Source of the DNA: Crambe crambe
Taxonomy: Eukaryota; Porifera; Demospongiae; Poecilosclerida; Crambeidae
Direction: 5' to 3'
Assembly (NCBI GenBank): GCA_963924555.1
Contig: OZ004588.1
Span: forward strand, 6,793,205 to 6,857,204
DNA length: 64,000 bases
Shown: piece by piece, positions 37,874 through 50,000 of the stretch
How positions within the stretch are numbered: the stretch's first letter is position 1
Layout of the letters: each line of letters begins with the position of its first letter
The notes under the pieces: model-generated
Database searches by the model: none
Told to the model about the DNA's origin: nothing
Seen by the model: the letters and a program-made list of their open reading frames with translations, nothing else
Program-made: the position numbers and the translations under genes

Positions 37874-39946
37874 TAGGCCAGTGTTAATGACATTCATGTT
37901 TCTGGTCAGGATTTTTCCTCACAACCATGCGGATGGGCAGTAGTTATAGTGAGTATTTTACATACAGTTCTTATTATATCAATGATTAGATCATAGCTTA
38001 GTAGAAAAACCAAATGGTATAAATCACTAGTCAGCACTTATAGCTACACCCACTCATATAATACAAGTGACACATTGTGCTTTTAATGCACTCCGATGTC
38101 AGCCATTTTGAAATTAATGATGTCATTTTGTCACGCGCAAGTGTCTGTTACGATCACATGCATGTACGCATGTGCCAACCTAGCTAGCTAGGGTCATATA
38201 AAAAGTAAACAAAAAATTTTATGCTAAATAAAAAGGCCATGTAGGATAAATTTACCTATATAGCAGTTTCTGTGAACTAACATCAAAATTATGCTGCCTT
38301 CAATAATAATCCCTACATCACTGCCTAAACCAGCACTTTTACACTGACACAGGGGTAGGGGTCCAGGGGGTCCAGACCCCCCTTTTTAAATTTTGCATTA
38401 TTGTTATATAAGTTGCATATACTATTAATATTCATTTTGTGTTTGTTCTCTAAAGGGATTCTAGCTTAACCAATTTTTGCTTCCACAGGAGGAGCATGTT
38501 GGACCCCCCCCCCCCCCCCCTTCAAAATTGCTGGATCTGCCCCTGCTGACATGAACAATTAAAGCAGCTTGGTGGGAGGCAGTGATGTAGGGATTATTAT
38601 TGAAGGCAGCATAATTTTGATGTTAGTTCACAGAAACTGCTATAGGTAAAAGTACAGACTTACCCTACATGGCCTTTTTATTTAGTATAAATTTTTTTCC
38701 TTTGATTAAGTTGATATGAATTCGATTGTCGTGGGATCATGGAGTTACAGCCTGGCAAGAAGATGAATCTGATGATAATGATGAACGAATCATAAAAATT
38801 TAGATTTAGGCAGTGGTTGGTGCTGTGCCGATTGTTGACGCTGTTCTGGAGGAGTTTGAGCTCGTCTTCTGCATTATTTTCCAGATGTAAGAAATTTAGT
38901 TGAGCCTGTACCAAGAATAGAAGAGGGCCAGTACGGAATGGGCGTGGCTTCTCTCATTAGAATAATACTGCACTGAACAGCTAGGAAGTGGTTAGTTTCT
39001 TGTACACAGTTCTCTAAGTCTTAGATAACATGTAGCTAGTGCTTATTATAGATAACATGTAGTGGTTATGAGTAGAGGTGTCAGGGTTACTTAATACTTT
39101 CCATTAGCGTGGTCAAGCTATAGCTAGCTGACTCAGTAAGTTGCTGCACAGGGGTTGCTATACCCAATTGGATGTTATTTAGACACCCTCAGGCCCTTAG
39201 TAGCACCCTCACTGCGCTCGGGATGCTACAGCCTCAGGCCCAAATAATTTATATCCCTTGGTCTCGTTATCTAAGTATAATTGATGTCAAAAATGTCAAA
39301 AATGTCCTATTTTGGAGCAGTGCCAATTTTCCAATGTGGGCAGTTCACCAGAAACATGAATATCAAGGTTCTATCTAATAGGGGGGGGGGGGGGGGAGAG
39401 AATATCTGTGCACTTATGCATAGGAAAAATTTTCCTTGGCCATGCCCACTTTCCTAACCACACCCTTTTGGATATCAAACCATGCCCACTTGATGTTTTG
39501 CAAAACAATGACTTTAAGCTAGCAGCTGCAATTGTTGATATGAGGAGATTAAGATTACACTCCTATAGCTACATGCAACATGTAGCTAGCTGGAATATAA
39601 ATACTCTCTCTTTATGGTTAATCCACTGGCATGGGTATGTGTGATTGCCACATCGTGTCCAGGGGTGTTAATGGACATGTACAATAGTATTAGCATGGGG
39701 GGGGACATTTTGGGAGGGAAGCTTCCCCCCCCAGTAGATGGAACCCTGAATATCATTAACACTGGCCTTATTTATTTATTATTTCATTATTCATTTATTT
39801 ATATTCATATTCATTTATTCATTCATTATTCATCATTATTCACCTCCCACTTGCACTTAGCACGTTCTCTGCATGTTTACTGCAGCACGGAGTTTGCACT
39901 TTAGTGCTGTGTTCATACTTACGTATGCAACCTGTGGAGGGGGGAA
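37874..39946. other. Intergenic stretch between copies B and C
   Basis: It contains the 488-bp fold-back element, a C-run near 38503-38520 and a G-run near 39381-39396. A segment at 39395-39550 (CATGCCCACTT ... CACTTGATG) reappears in diverged form inside copy C at 43320-43500. I see no coding sequence. Confidence 0.5.
38211..38698. mobile_element. Fold-back element with ~115-bp inverted arms
   Basis: The left arm 38211-38326 and the right arm 38577-38698 are inverted copies of each other. Examples are GCAGTTTCTGTGAACTAACA against TGTTAGTTCACAGAAACTGC, and CAATAATAATCCCTACATCA against its inverse. The main difference is a short insertion in the right arm (AGTACAGAC). The ~250-bp interior is non-coding with G/C runs. 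Nearly identical arms imply recent insertion or conversion between arms. Confidence 0.85.
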
Positions 39947-42900
39947 ATGGTTTCTATTTTTCGACAACAACTAGCCATAATAGTAGTGTATTTAGTGTGT
40001 CTAGATCATGTCGTAGCTAGTGGTACAGTCACTGTGAACTTCACTCTGAATAGAGTGGCCTTTTCTCCCTGCATAGGCGAGGAGGTGGGCTTGACCAATA
40101 CTTCAATCCAGTTCCAGTACAGAACCATCAGTAATTCATCAGCTATAGGGGACTGGATAACTAAGGACGCAATACCTCTCTTAGGTGGAGGCCCTCAAAC
40201 ATATCACTTGAACTTTGACAGCACTGTGGAAGGTATGCAGTTCAGGCTGCTGCAACTGGAACATGGTGGAGGACCTTGCAACTGCTGGGAAGTGCAATCC
40301 TTTGCAATTGCTGGGGCTAACATCACACAAGCTTGTTATTCTAGAGGGACTAATTCAAGATCCATCAATGAATTCTACTGTGATGGCATTGCAAGTGATG
40401 CTCGGGGAGTGATCTCTCATGCACTGTATTTTAATGATGTGAATGGTGAGGACTGTCCAGGAGACAGCAGTTCAATACTCATCTCTAACAAAGGTCATCT
40501 TCTACCGCAGGATTGCTCTACAGCCATCCCTAGAATGTAAGTCTAAAATACATTCCAAATTAAACTCACAAGTCAATTAGCTACTAGGGTATGTTTATTC
40601 AATTGTTTCATAGCTATAATCATTCACTGCATGCATATCATGCAGTACTTACCAGTCTTATGCAGCAGGATGTACTAAAGAACTCTAATTCCTTCAGGCA
40701 GGTATTATTTCAATTAGGCGCACATACTAGTCCGCATCATGCGCGAGACAATGATTGAATTTGCTATAGAAGGATATCCGGAAGCATTTCACATCCATAC
40801 GGAGAATCTTTAATCTATGATTTTATACTTCAACTTCTTAGGCTGTCAGGATGAAGTGGTTGTGGCAGCTGCATAGCTACACAGGAGGCTGTATAATGCT
40901 TACCACAAGCACTTAGAAAGCCAAACGCCTACAATCCACTTAGATACACCTAGCGCTGGTCTCTATGATAAAATGCTGTAGAAAGTAGCTGTTTGTTGCT
41001 ATGTCTTATTTGTGGGGTCAAAGGTCAAATGAACATATGCTCATGCGTATTTTTTATTTATTTGTTTGTTTTGTTTCTTATTTCATCATCACCTTTATAT
41101 TCCAAATCTATGATTACATGTGACATACATATCACACGATCAAATTTGAATCGGGCATGGGCATCGGGCATGGCGGTGTGTAGAGCTTAATCATCATTAT
41201 TATACTATAGTGAGGTTGTATATGGACTACTATTGAGTGTGGAACATATTGGGAGTGATTCCTGTGATGGAGTTGATGGTGGAGATGCTGAATATATTGA
41301 GTTTGCCATGTGTAATAACACCAATGGTGGACCATGGATTCCTCTGCAACTAAACTACCATAATGCTTCCATCCCTCCAACAAGAGTGGTCAGAGGTTAT
41401 AATGTACCAGCAAGCACCACATCATCCACCAATGTGGTGCAACATACAGTGCATATCTGTGGAGACGTCCTACGCACCAGTCAGGTTCAGTTTCGCTGGA
41501 TGGGAACAGCCGAGTTGGAGCAGGTTGTGGGAACAAATCAGAGAAGACCACGTAATGATATATGGGCACTAACAAATGTGAACGCTACCTTGATTGATAA
41601 CGATAATGAAACCACCAGTATACTTGAGGATGGATTTGGTTGTGACGATACAGCATCATGTACTTTAAAGTGAGTGGATTATATTATATCTATAGCCAAT
41701 CTGACTCTATATAAATCTTTAATCACTTTTCCAGTTCTTCAAGGTGGAACAATCCAAGAAGAGGAAGTCTAAGTTGTACAGCATGTTTAATGAGTGAACC
41801 ATGCTTGAATCATTACTTAACATTCGGTGCAAATAATGAAACCTATACACAAACAGCAGCAGTTATAGTTGGTCGAATTGCATTGACTCAAGCCTTCTTA
41901 GTGGAACTATTCAACACAATGTCCACAACTGATTTAGAGGCCATGTCAACAACAAACACAACATCAACCACCCCTGAGGCTACAACCCCTGATGTTCCCA
42001 CCACCATATCAACAACCACTGCATCAACCACCCCTGAGGTTCCCACCACGTCAGCAACCACTGTGTCAACCACTCCTGAAGCTACAACCCCTGAGGTTCC
42101 CACCACCATATCAACCACCCCTGAGGCTACAACCCCTGAGGTTCCCACCACCATGTCAACAACTACTGAGGTCCCTACTAATGTGTCAACCAGCACAGTT
42201 TCACCATTGGTCTCGTCATTGGTGCGCACAGAGAAATCTCTACAAGAAATGGTCTGTGTGTTAGTTAATTGTGTGTCATTATCATTAATACCTTATCTGT
42301 GTAGATCAGGATGAATAAGACATTAGAAAAAGTGATCAACACAACTGTAGGTTGAGACACTCATTGAACTACTACCTATAAGATTTCATGATGTATGCAG
42401 GATCCACTGGAGGCTGTTGACTTAGTTCAAAACCTGACAACCAATGGTGAGCAGCCCAGCACTGCTATATATTTGCTAGGAACCATTCTCAACAGACTCA
42501 ACTCAACAGATATCAACCCACAAGACCAGTTGAGCAGAGTGAGCAATAATAATTTCTAATAATCAGTGTACCTTATGCATTGTGCTATAATAATGCAGGC
42601 CATCATTAGAGTTGGCAACTCCATAACCCAGCAGAATGTAAAGGTATGGCTAACTAAAGCATATTTGCACATAGTTCACCTGGCACCTTGATCTTTCACT
42701 ATAATTAACTGCTCAATTCTTAACTAAATTTTAGACATTAGCAGAGAGAGTAGATAATCAGCTCTCTGTTGATGCATTAAACTAGAAGAATTGAGAAAGT
42801 TATAGTGAATGATCATGGTGCAAGGTGAATGCAAATAGATAGCTATTCTAGTACTTATTCTTATTTAGGGACTGATACAGAGGGTCCCCATTATTATCTC

Positions 42901-45879
42901 GATATAATTACGTAGTGTGATTGCAATAATACATGACATTTTCAAAGCTACACAAAAAAATAATCCCTCCTGTATACCCTGCACCCACCATCCCTGTTAT
43001 AATAACTCATGCATGTATAGGTTGATCCAGCCATTACAGGGAGTTCACTACTGAGTGTGAACGATCAATTGGCACTTGAGGTATTTCAAGAGGATGGGAA
43101 CATATCCACTGAAAACATTGGTTAGTTTAGTTTATCCATCTATAGGATATACGTAGCTAATAGAGCATGAAACATTTCATGCTTCTCTGTCTGGGGATCA
43201 AAGTAAGAAGCTTACTATAGTAGCTAATTACAGGAATTAAAATGATACTTGATTCGATAGAGCATCAAGTTTGATGTAGGGAAATTAACTTTCCAAGAAT
43301 TGCAGCTGTCAGGTGCGTAGCCAGGATTTTATCATTAGCAAGAAAAGAAATATCCATGCACTAATTGCACGTGGAAAAAATTTACCTAGCCACGCCCACT
43401 TCCCCATACCACATCTTTTGGATAAACTGCGCCCACTTGATGTCAATTATCATTGGTCAACCTTTGAACTAATAGTATAGCTAGCAGAAGTAGTTAGCTA
43501 TAAAACAAGCGTAGTTTTTATAGTCTAGCTCAATTTGAGTGGGAGAAAATTATTAGTAAGATTATTAGTAAGTACGTACAGATCGGTAAATCTTGGTCTG
43601 TTAATAATTAGCTAGCTATTTACACATCCGGTGCAGCTCAAGCCCCTTGACCCCTCCCTGGCTACACACCTGCCTGTAATGCAATGCCATTTAATTCCAT
43701 CACTTCTCTCTTATCAAAAAAAAAATTCCAACAGCCATTTAATTAATACTTCTTATTATGATGGCCACTAATGCACTCATGAATGACTTTTATAGTGCTC
43801 AATAGTCGTCAGCTATCACCTGAAGGTGACGCATCAAGTCTAGTGACTACTATCAACTCAGCAGACTTCAATGACACACTTCCTGAGATGTCCCTGCAAA
43901 TCCCACATGAGTTTGTCCAAATAGTTAGCAGAAGTGGCAATGGAAGTGAGAGAGTGAGGGTAGTTGCTTTCCTCTACTACAATGTGGAGAACTTATTTCC
44001 AAGTGGTCTGCAAATGGAAGAAAATAAGTGAGTAAAACAATTAAATTTAGGAGCTCCTGATTCTTTCGTATGCTGTTGCAGTACTGAATTGGCATCAGGT
44101 ATCATATCCACTGCTCTACAAGTTGGAGAGAGCAGATATCCCACAGAGAATTTGAAATTGGGTGCACCCATCAGAATACAAATGAAACACTCGGATAAGA
44201 TCAAAGTAAGGAGAATGTAGATAAGCTGGTAATAAACTTCGTTCATGGAAATATAATCATAGGATCATTCTTGTGTTTTATAATAATTATAGGATCGGAT
44301 GTTGAATGATAGCAATTTAGAAATCACATGTGTATTTTGGGAATTTGTATCTGGAAGGAGGCAAGTTTGATTAGCTGCTTTACACTTTCACATGTCACAA
44401 ATAATTCTGTTATAATAGTGTACAGGGTAACAGTATTCTCAGTGTTGGGCAGTGGTCTGACAGAGGGTGTAACAGGAGTGACACCCTCTCCAATTCCTCT
44501 GTGACAGTGTGTGAATGCAACCACCTCACCCACTTTGCCATCCTACTGAGTGCTCGACCTTTGAACCTTACTCAACCTGTCACACTCTCTCTGCAGATTA
44601 TTGGATATGTGGGTGTGTCCATATCACTGGTTGCCATGGCTCTCACTGTCATCATCTTCATTGCTCTAAAGTATTAGCTACATGCCAATATTCATTAATT
44701 TGAAGGGATTTCCCCACAGGCCACTGCGTAACATACGAAGCTTTATACACATCAACCTCTGCATCAGCCTCGGGATAGCTCAGCTCATCTTTTTGATTGG
44801 TGTGACTCGTTCTGACCCTACAGGTGACAGAGTTCCAGTCCACTGCCAGGTCACAGCTGTCCTCCTCCACTACTTCTTCCTGGTGTCCTTCATGTGGATG
44901 CTGATGGAGGGTGTGGTCTTATACATCATTCTTGTAAAAGTGTTTGTCACTAGAACAAAATGGTACATGCTAGTATTCATGCTAGTCAGCTATGGTGTCC
45001 CCTTACTCTATATGGGTCTCTTGACTCTGCCACTGGGCTTTGCTCTGCCAACACAGCCAAATTATGGATACCCCATTGCGTAAGCTGATAAGAGATTGAA
45101 TAGCTATACTTATTTTATAACTATATATGTACATCCTCTTCAGCTGTTTCGTGAATCCTGGCACAAGTTTTATTTGGGTCTTTATTGCTCCGGTAGTGGT
45201 AATCATTCTTGCCGATGTTGGATTATTCACCATGGCTGCTGTCGTCATGTGGCGTCATAAGAAGAGACAAACTGGTGCCATGAACAAGAAGGACATCAAG
45301 TAGGAAAACTACGTCATTTCTAATAACATGTTCATAACTGTTATATAGGAAGTGGTTGCTTGCATTGGTACCACTGGTGATGATCATGGGACTGACGTGG
45401 GTGTTTGGAGTACTGATAGTGGAGGTGAAGGAACTACTACCCTTTGCTTACATCTACACCATCATGGTGGCCTTCCAAGGTCTCTTCATCTTTCTCCTCT
45501 TTGTCGTCTTCCCCAAACAAGTCAGAGACGAATATGCCAAGTGGTGGACGAAGGTCAAGACACATACTGGAAAGAATATGGATGCGACAAATATTATCGT
45601 GAGTTTATAGTGAACTCCTGCTGATCTCCATGGCCAATGTACTAACTAGCCAACTATCACTTTTTTTCTTCTTCTTTCTATAAGGCACTGAAGATAACTG
45701 GACAGATCAGTAATTCAAAGATGAATGCCAACACAAATGTCTCTGGGAGTGGTGGGTTCAAGGTGGAAGAGGTGGTACTGAAATCAAAAGCTGAGCTCTC
45801 ACTGGTTAAAGAAAACCCATATGCTGAAACATGTGTGTCGACAGAAGAAAATCACGAAGAAATCATTAGCTTACTATAA
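39947..45879 (+). CDS. Adhesion GPCR, array copy C (complete, 15 exons)
   Basis: Predicted 1,172 aa with the same plan as copy A. Exons: 39947-40536, 41211-41669, 41735-42251, 42305-42346, 42401-42538, 42599-42643, 43021-43120, 43796-44027, 44082-44205, 44293-44360, 44419-44670, 44720-45079, 45144-45299, 45349-45598 and 45694-45879. All phases agree and I see no lesion. The signal peptide is QLAIIVVYLVCLDHVVA. The two Cys-rich modules (HGGGPCNCWEVQSFAI; FRWMGTAELEQ) are very close to copy A, but the mucin region is much shorter (about 90 residues). Intron 10 uses a GC donor (GGAGGAG|GCAAGT context). The GPS has SVGQWSDRGC and CNHLTHFAIL. The tail keeps ENPYAETCVSTEENHEE and ends IISLL. GAIN exons 8-11 pair with copy E, not A. 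Confidence 0.9.
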
Positions 45880-47095
45880 TAGCTTACAATCTCATTACAC
45901 TCTACCAATTAAGCTAGAATACCCAACAATTCCCAACCCATTATAATTTGTTACTTCAGGTTACCGGAGTTTACTGTATGTTACTAGGTTATCAGAGGTT
46001 ACTGCAGGTTACTGCAGGTTCGTCTCTATCGGGCCCGGCACCCATCAACCTCTAATAGTCATACAGTAGCATAAGTAACAATAGCTATCTGGATAGCTTG
46101 CACCCATGAAGCATGCAAGTAAATATTAGCCCTCAGTGTGCATGCACAGGACCCATTGAATATTCAGGGGTGCATCCACATGCAGGGGCCATTCATCACA
46201 AGTCCTTTTAAACCACTTGCTATATAACCTCCTTCAGACACCAACACTTTATTACTTTAGTGTTACACTTTGCCCTTTGGGTTTGAATTGAAATTGAGAT
46301 ATTCAGGGAAAACCTTCTCTACGTACATTGATTCTGTACACTGGAGCACTGCATATTCTCCTTGGAGTGAGAACTCTTCATCTCTACAGATAACATTGAA
46401 ATATGTACAGTCTCATGCTAATGCCATCCCTAAATTTCGAGCATGGATGATTATACCACTGCATGTAGCTGCTATTATATATGCACGTGTTGCTATTTGG
46501 TCAAATCTTGACCCTATGCCTGCATCCATGACACTAGGAAGTTTTGTTGAGTAGCTATGTGATGTACTGCTTGGCTTCATTTTTCAGTAACATCTTCACA
46601 TGGTACCATTATACATGCCTTTCAACCATCTTATGAAACAAAAGTGCACTAATAGGATTCACTGCATGCATTCAAGTCAAGCTCAGATGTTCTGTAGCTG
46701 GCATGGATACTAAATTGGATAGCTAACTATTTCATAGCTTTGAGAATCCCAGGTAGGAAAATCTATCTGTGTGCTCTACTATTCTGGCTAGCATTTAGGG
46801 TGAGATTTATCATATAACTAGCTATAATATTATAGCAACTTCTGTTCTCTCCAGTATCTGATAATTTTGTCATGGTAATATCATTAGCTACATAGTTGTG
46901 AATCTAGCTGAGTGAACTTCAAGGCCCATGGGTGAACTTAGCAGGGTAGCGATTCTACTGCAGCTGCTTGTGCTATTTATGGGAGCAGATGATGTGGCAG
47001 GACAACTAGCTCATAAGTATCACATGCTAATTTTTCAAAATATGATGTGCATATAATAGCTTTGGTTGACTCTTTTTTCCTTTCTTACTCTGTAG
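45880..47095. other. Spacer upstream of copy D, with a possible signal-peptide exon
   Basis: A short GGTTACTGCA repeat lies near 45958-46020. An open stretch at 46270-46554 has no recognisable domain. At 46928 an ATG opens MGELSRVAILLQLLVLFMGA, a good signal peptide. However, none of its possible donors has the phase needed to join the next exon at 47096, so either the true first exon lies elsewhere or this start is broken. Confidence 0.4.
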
Positions 47096-50000
47096 ATCCA
47101 AGGATTGAATTTGAGCAGCTTCTGTACAGCATTCAGGAATCAGAACTGGTATCTGTCTGTGCTGTTCTAAGGAACATACTGGAACGTACTACTGCAGATA
47201 TTTCGTCCCCCTTTGTGTTCAACTTCAGTGCTCCCAATCTTGCCAGTCAGTGTAGTATGATAGACATTATAATCCCATTATGGTGTAGTTAATTGGCATG
47301 TTGATGAGAGAGTGCATGGGGTGCAAAAGTACAATACGTATTTATAATTACACCCTTGGCCAGAGAATGATAGCTCTTGGGCTGTTCATAAACCAATACA
47401 GGATGACTGGTCTTATTTTCAAGTTGCAAAGGAACTATCATTCAGTGAATGCAGTAGCTGGTGGGTGCATGCTACATGTTTACTGAGATTTCTATCAAAT
47501 TGGATTAGTACAGTCAGTGAAACCTTTCAAATCAAAGCACCTTAAAATTATTAAGGCCATTCGTATAGGTTATCATAGTAAGGAGGTTTCACGTTGTCAC
47601 AGAAGCAGGTTTCACTGAATTTAAGCAAGAATATCTAGCTAGCTATTACTCTAGTGTAATATTGATTGATCATAGGCACCAATGATATTTCCAGCACAAG
47701 TCAAGCATTCACCTTTCCTGCTAATAGTGTCAATGGTACCACAAGATGTATCAACATAACTGCTTTGGATGATGATTTGCTTGAAGGAGATGAAATGTTC
47801 AGTATCTCATTCTCTCCGCTTGTGACGACTCTAACTGGAGTGAGAGCTGATGGCGTTGCAACAGTTATGATCCAGGATGGAGATAGTGAGTTGTAAATCA
47901 TAATTAATGTGCATTATTCCTGTCTGTCTGTCTGTCTGCCTGTCTGTCTGTCTGTCTGTCTGTCAGGGGGTCTCCCTGGTACCCTCCTGGTTCCTCTGCC
48001 TATGATAAGCCAAGTGCTTAGGTATTAAGCCTACATAGCTGCTCCTAGTTTATGACGAAATGCTGTTTCAGCTACGCCAGACTAGATCCTGCCCACCTTG
48101 TAGTAACTCGATGTTCTGGTCTGACTCATGTTTACGCTGCACCATTTTCAAATGAAAACGGAGGGAAACCCTCTGTTTACACAGAAATGTCACCACCAAA
48201 ACACAGCTCCAGGCTCCTAAGTAGAAACGTTATATATAAACAGTTACTTTGCATGTAAACAGGAGTCAGCTCGCTCACCGCTACGCTTTGCTCTTGCTAC
48301 ATTTGGCCTATAAGTAGACCCATTAAGCATTGAAGGGGGATAAACCATAAAACAATTTTAATGATGCGTATTAAACACAATGATAGCAACATAATGTGAG
48401 GATGCATGAAGCCAAATTAATAAAAATTGTTTATAAAAATCCCTCAGACATGCATCCATGTAGGTAAAAGATACATAGTTGTAATAATTATATTATACTT
48501 TTGTGGGTAAATAGTGAAACTATAATGGATACTCAAAGAATTTATAAGCCATAGTCAACTATACTTGCTGTAGCAAGACACACCTCCACAACTATGTCAA
48601 CAACTGAGGCCCCCACCACTATGTCAACAACAACTGAGGCCCCCGCCACTATGTCAACAACAACTGAGGCCCCCATAACTATGTCAACAACAACTGAGGC
48701 CCCCGCCACTATGTCAACAACAACTGAGGCCCCCACAACAACGTCAACAACAACTGAGGCCCCCGCCACTATGTCAACAACAACTGAGGCCCCCACAACT
48801 ATGTCAACAACCACTGAAATCCCTACCACTATATCTACAACCACTGAGACCCCTACTATGCCTACAACTACCAAGACCTCGACCACTCTGCCTACAACTA
48901 CTGAGACCCCTACCACAATGTCAATAACCACTGAGGCCCCTACCACTATGTCTACAACCACTGAGGCCCCTACTACTATGTCAACAACCACTGAGGCCCC
49001 TACCACTATGTCTACAACCACTGAGATTCCTACAACTATGTCTACAACTACTGAGACTTCAACCACTCTGCCTACAACTAATGAGACCCCTACCACTATG
49101 TCTACAACCACTGAGGCCCCTACTACTATGTCAACAACCACTGAGGCCCCTACTACTATGTCTACAAGCACTGAGACCGCCGCACCTATGTCAACAACTA
49201 CTGAGCCCCCTACTACTATGTCGACAACCACTGAGGCCCCTACAACTATGTCTACAACCACTGAGGCCCCTATTACTATGTTAACAACCACTGAGGCTCC
49301 TACCACTATGTCTACAACCACTGAGACCCCTACAATTATGTCTACAATTACTGAGACCTCAACCACTCTGCCTACAACTACTGAGGCCCCTACTACTATG
49401 TCTACAACCACTGAGGCCCCTACTACTATGTCAACAACCACTGAGGCCCCTACTACTATGTCTACAACCACTGAGACCTCCACCACTATGTCAACAACCA
49501 CTGAGGCTCCCACAACTATGTCAACAACAACTGAGGCCCCCACAACTATGTCAACTTCCACTGAAATCCCTACCACTATATCTACAACCACTGAGACCCC
49601 TACCACTATGTCTACAACCACTGAGGCCCCTACAACTATGCCTACAACTACCAAGACCTCGACCACTCTGCCTACAACTACTGAGACCCCTACCACAATG
49701 TCAATAACCACTGAGGCCCCTACCACTATGTCTACAACCACTGAGGCCCCTACTACTATGTCAACAACCACTGAGGCCCCTACCACTATGTCTACAACCA
49801 CTGAGGCCCCTACTACTATGTCAACAACTGCTGAAGCCCCTACCACTATGGTAACAACCAATGAGACCTCCACCACTATGTCAACAACCACTGAGGCCCC
49901 TACCACTATGTCTACAACTACTGAGGCCCCTACCACTATGTCTATAACTACTGAGGCCCCTACCACTATGTCTACAACCACTGAGGCCCCTACCACTATG

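Noticed and set aside
46270-46554. 94-codon plus-strand frame upstream of copy D
   Set aside because: No recognisable domain, no convincing splice partners and no counterpart upstream of the other copies.
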